This document shows positions 4,622-5,222 of a DNA stretch of 5,222 nt, piece after piece. This DNA comes from an uncultured Bacteroidaceae bacterium (lineage in GTDB: Bacteria > Bacteroidota > Bacteroidia > Bacteroidales > Bacteroidaceae): assembly GCA_934364765.1 (NCBI GenBank), contig CAKRMO010000097.1:1-5222 (forward strand), written 5' to 3'. Below the pieces are notes generated by a model that was not told the DNA's origin, searched no databases, and saw only the letters and a program-made list of their open reading frames with translations. Made by a program: the position numbers and the translations under genes. Numbering within the stretch: position 1 is the stretch's first letter; each line of letters begins with the position of its first letter.

Positions 4622-4984
4622 ATGGTCAAAATATTTTTGCTTTCGGTGCTTTTTCTGACAGGCTGTTCGTCGGCGGGCGTCAGGTTGGTTGACGAATACT
4701 ACGTTTATCCGCCTGACGAATATTCGGAGACGTATTACCTGAAGTGCAAGTTGTCCGGCGACAGCGACCCGGAAATAGACAGCCTGCGGATTGTTTATTG
4801 GAATGACACCGTGATAATGGCGGGGCGTGGGAACGGCGAGCTTTCATGGTGGATTATAAAGGCATCGGGACGGACTTTGAAATGCTGCAATGGGGACACC
4901 GTTGCAGGACCTTTCACGGAGGAATATGTGCAAAGCCGTATGAAAAACGGAAAAGGCACATACCGCAAACTTGTGCTTGAATAA
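4622..4984 (+). CDS. small lipoprotein, 120 aa
   Basis: This is a predicted 120-residue lipoprotein. MVKIFLLSVLFLTGC is a compact signal peptide with a good lipobox (LTGC), so Cys15 is lipidated; SSAG follows with no acidic export signal, so it may stay on the periplasmic face. The mature part is rich in Tyr and Asp at first (LVDEYYVYPPDEYSETYYLK), then beta-like (SLRIVYWNDTVIMAG, ELSWWIIKA), and ends GTYRKLVLE. The ATG at 4622 is chosen because the lipoprotein signal begins exactly there; a GTG at 4574 would add 16 polar residues and bury it. It lies 51 nt after the broken nuclease gene and 22 nt before the next gene, probably in one transcript. Small lipoproteins of this sort sometimes act as immunity or entry-exclusion proteins, but nothing here proves that. 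I do not recognise the family. Confidence 0.8.
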   Translation: MVKIFLLSVLFLTGCSSAGVRLVDEYYVYPPDEYSETYYLKCKLSGDSDPEIDSLRIVYWNDTVIMAGRGNGELSWWIIKASGRTLKCCNGDTVAGPFTEEYVQSRMKNGKGTYRKLVLE

Positions 4985-5006
4985 AATTGCCAATACAAAA
5001 AAGCGT

Positions 5007-5222
5007 ATGAGAAGCAAGCAGCAAATTTTCTTTTCAACCAAACTGGATATTATCAAGATGATGTCTGCTGTTGAACGGAATATTCCTATAGAATACGTTC
5101 CGTTGGGAGCTTTTGACAGTGAAGCGATAAGAAGAGAGGGCGCAATATCAAAATTCACCAAGCTCGGATATACGGACTACGGTAACTGGATTTCGTTGGA
5201 TAACAGATATATGGTTCTGCCC
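5007..5222 (+). CDS. hypothetical protein, 5' part, cut by window end
   Basis: An open frame from ATG at 5007 continues to the last base (72 codons). It starts MRSKQQIFFSTKLDIIKMM and includes IPIEYVPLGAFDSEAI and LGYTDYGNWISLDNRYMV. There is no signal peptide or membrane segment, so the product is a soluble cytoplasmic protein. The pattern, a start near KQQIFF followed by short alternating helix and strand segments, reminds me of uncharacterised Bacteroidota proteins found in accessory regions, but I cannot name a domain. It begins 22 nt after the lipoprotein stop in the same direction, so the two may work as a pair. The start is clear by position; no SD is evident, as is normal for this phylum. 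Confidence 0.7.
   Translation, partial: MRSKQQIFFSTKLDIIKMMSAVERNIPIEYVPLGAFDSEAIRREGAISKFTKLGYTDYGNWISLDNRYMVLP

Noticed and set aside
1..5222. CRISPR array, transposase or insertion-sequence ends
   Set aside because: I saw no regularly spaced repeats, no transposase motif and no matching terminal inverted repeats; I also found no clear attachment-site duplication flanking the recombinase block by eye.

Overview
The window comes from a Bacteroidota (probably Bacteroidales) chromosome. It opens on the last bases of a 5S rRNA gene, whose GTAGGTCGCCGCCA 3' end is the form typical of that group, followed by a long hairpin terminator that closes the rRNA operon. Several promoters fit the Bacteroidota sigma factor consensus (TTTG, 19-21 nt, TAnnTTTG). 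Two of them, one per strand near 3.57 and 4.06 kb, have both boxes exactly and a 19-nt spacer. Two predicted lipoproteins and the mostly SD-poor starts also fit. I cannot name the genus.

Layout: (1) 1-83, 5S end and terminator. (2) 84-457, no supportable gene; GC-rich up to about 325, then AT-rich. (3) 458-1309, an AT-rich lipoprotein gene with its own promoter, which has eight Gs between the promoter boxes. (4) 1257-3521, a GC-richer, tightly packed + strand block: the tail of a lost gene, two small membrane proteins, a compact tyrosine recombinase with all catalytic residues, and two unknown proteins, one membrane-anchored. Two successive stop/start junctions here are ATGA overlaps, each preceded by the same GAATTGGAGGA ribosome-binding sequence, which looks phage-like or mobile-element-like. 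The block ends at a strong hairpin that could terminate transcription in both directions. (5) 3555-4047, promoter signals on both strands, two competing tiny ORFs and one AT-rich minus-strand gene that starts almost at its transcription start. (6) 4159-4570, a broken restriction-type nuclease gene: its N-terminal module is joined out of frame to the C-terminal end of its nuclease domain, so the middle is gone. (7) 4622-5222, a small lipoprotein and the first 72 codons of another unknown gene, closely spaced.

The picture is a mosaic accessory island directly downstream of an rRNA operon, built from pieces of different base composition. The recombinase block looks like the surviving right part of a mobile element: its left edge now lies inside the 3' end of the lipoprotein gene, and its upstream promoter is not in this window. 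No complete, clearly new system is demonstrated. The best leads are the recombinase plus small-membrane-protein operon, the chimeric lipoprotein end, the deletion-scarred nuclease gene and the G-tract promoter.
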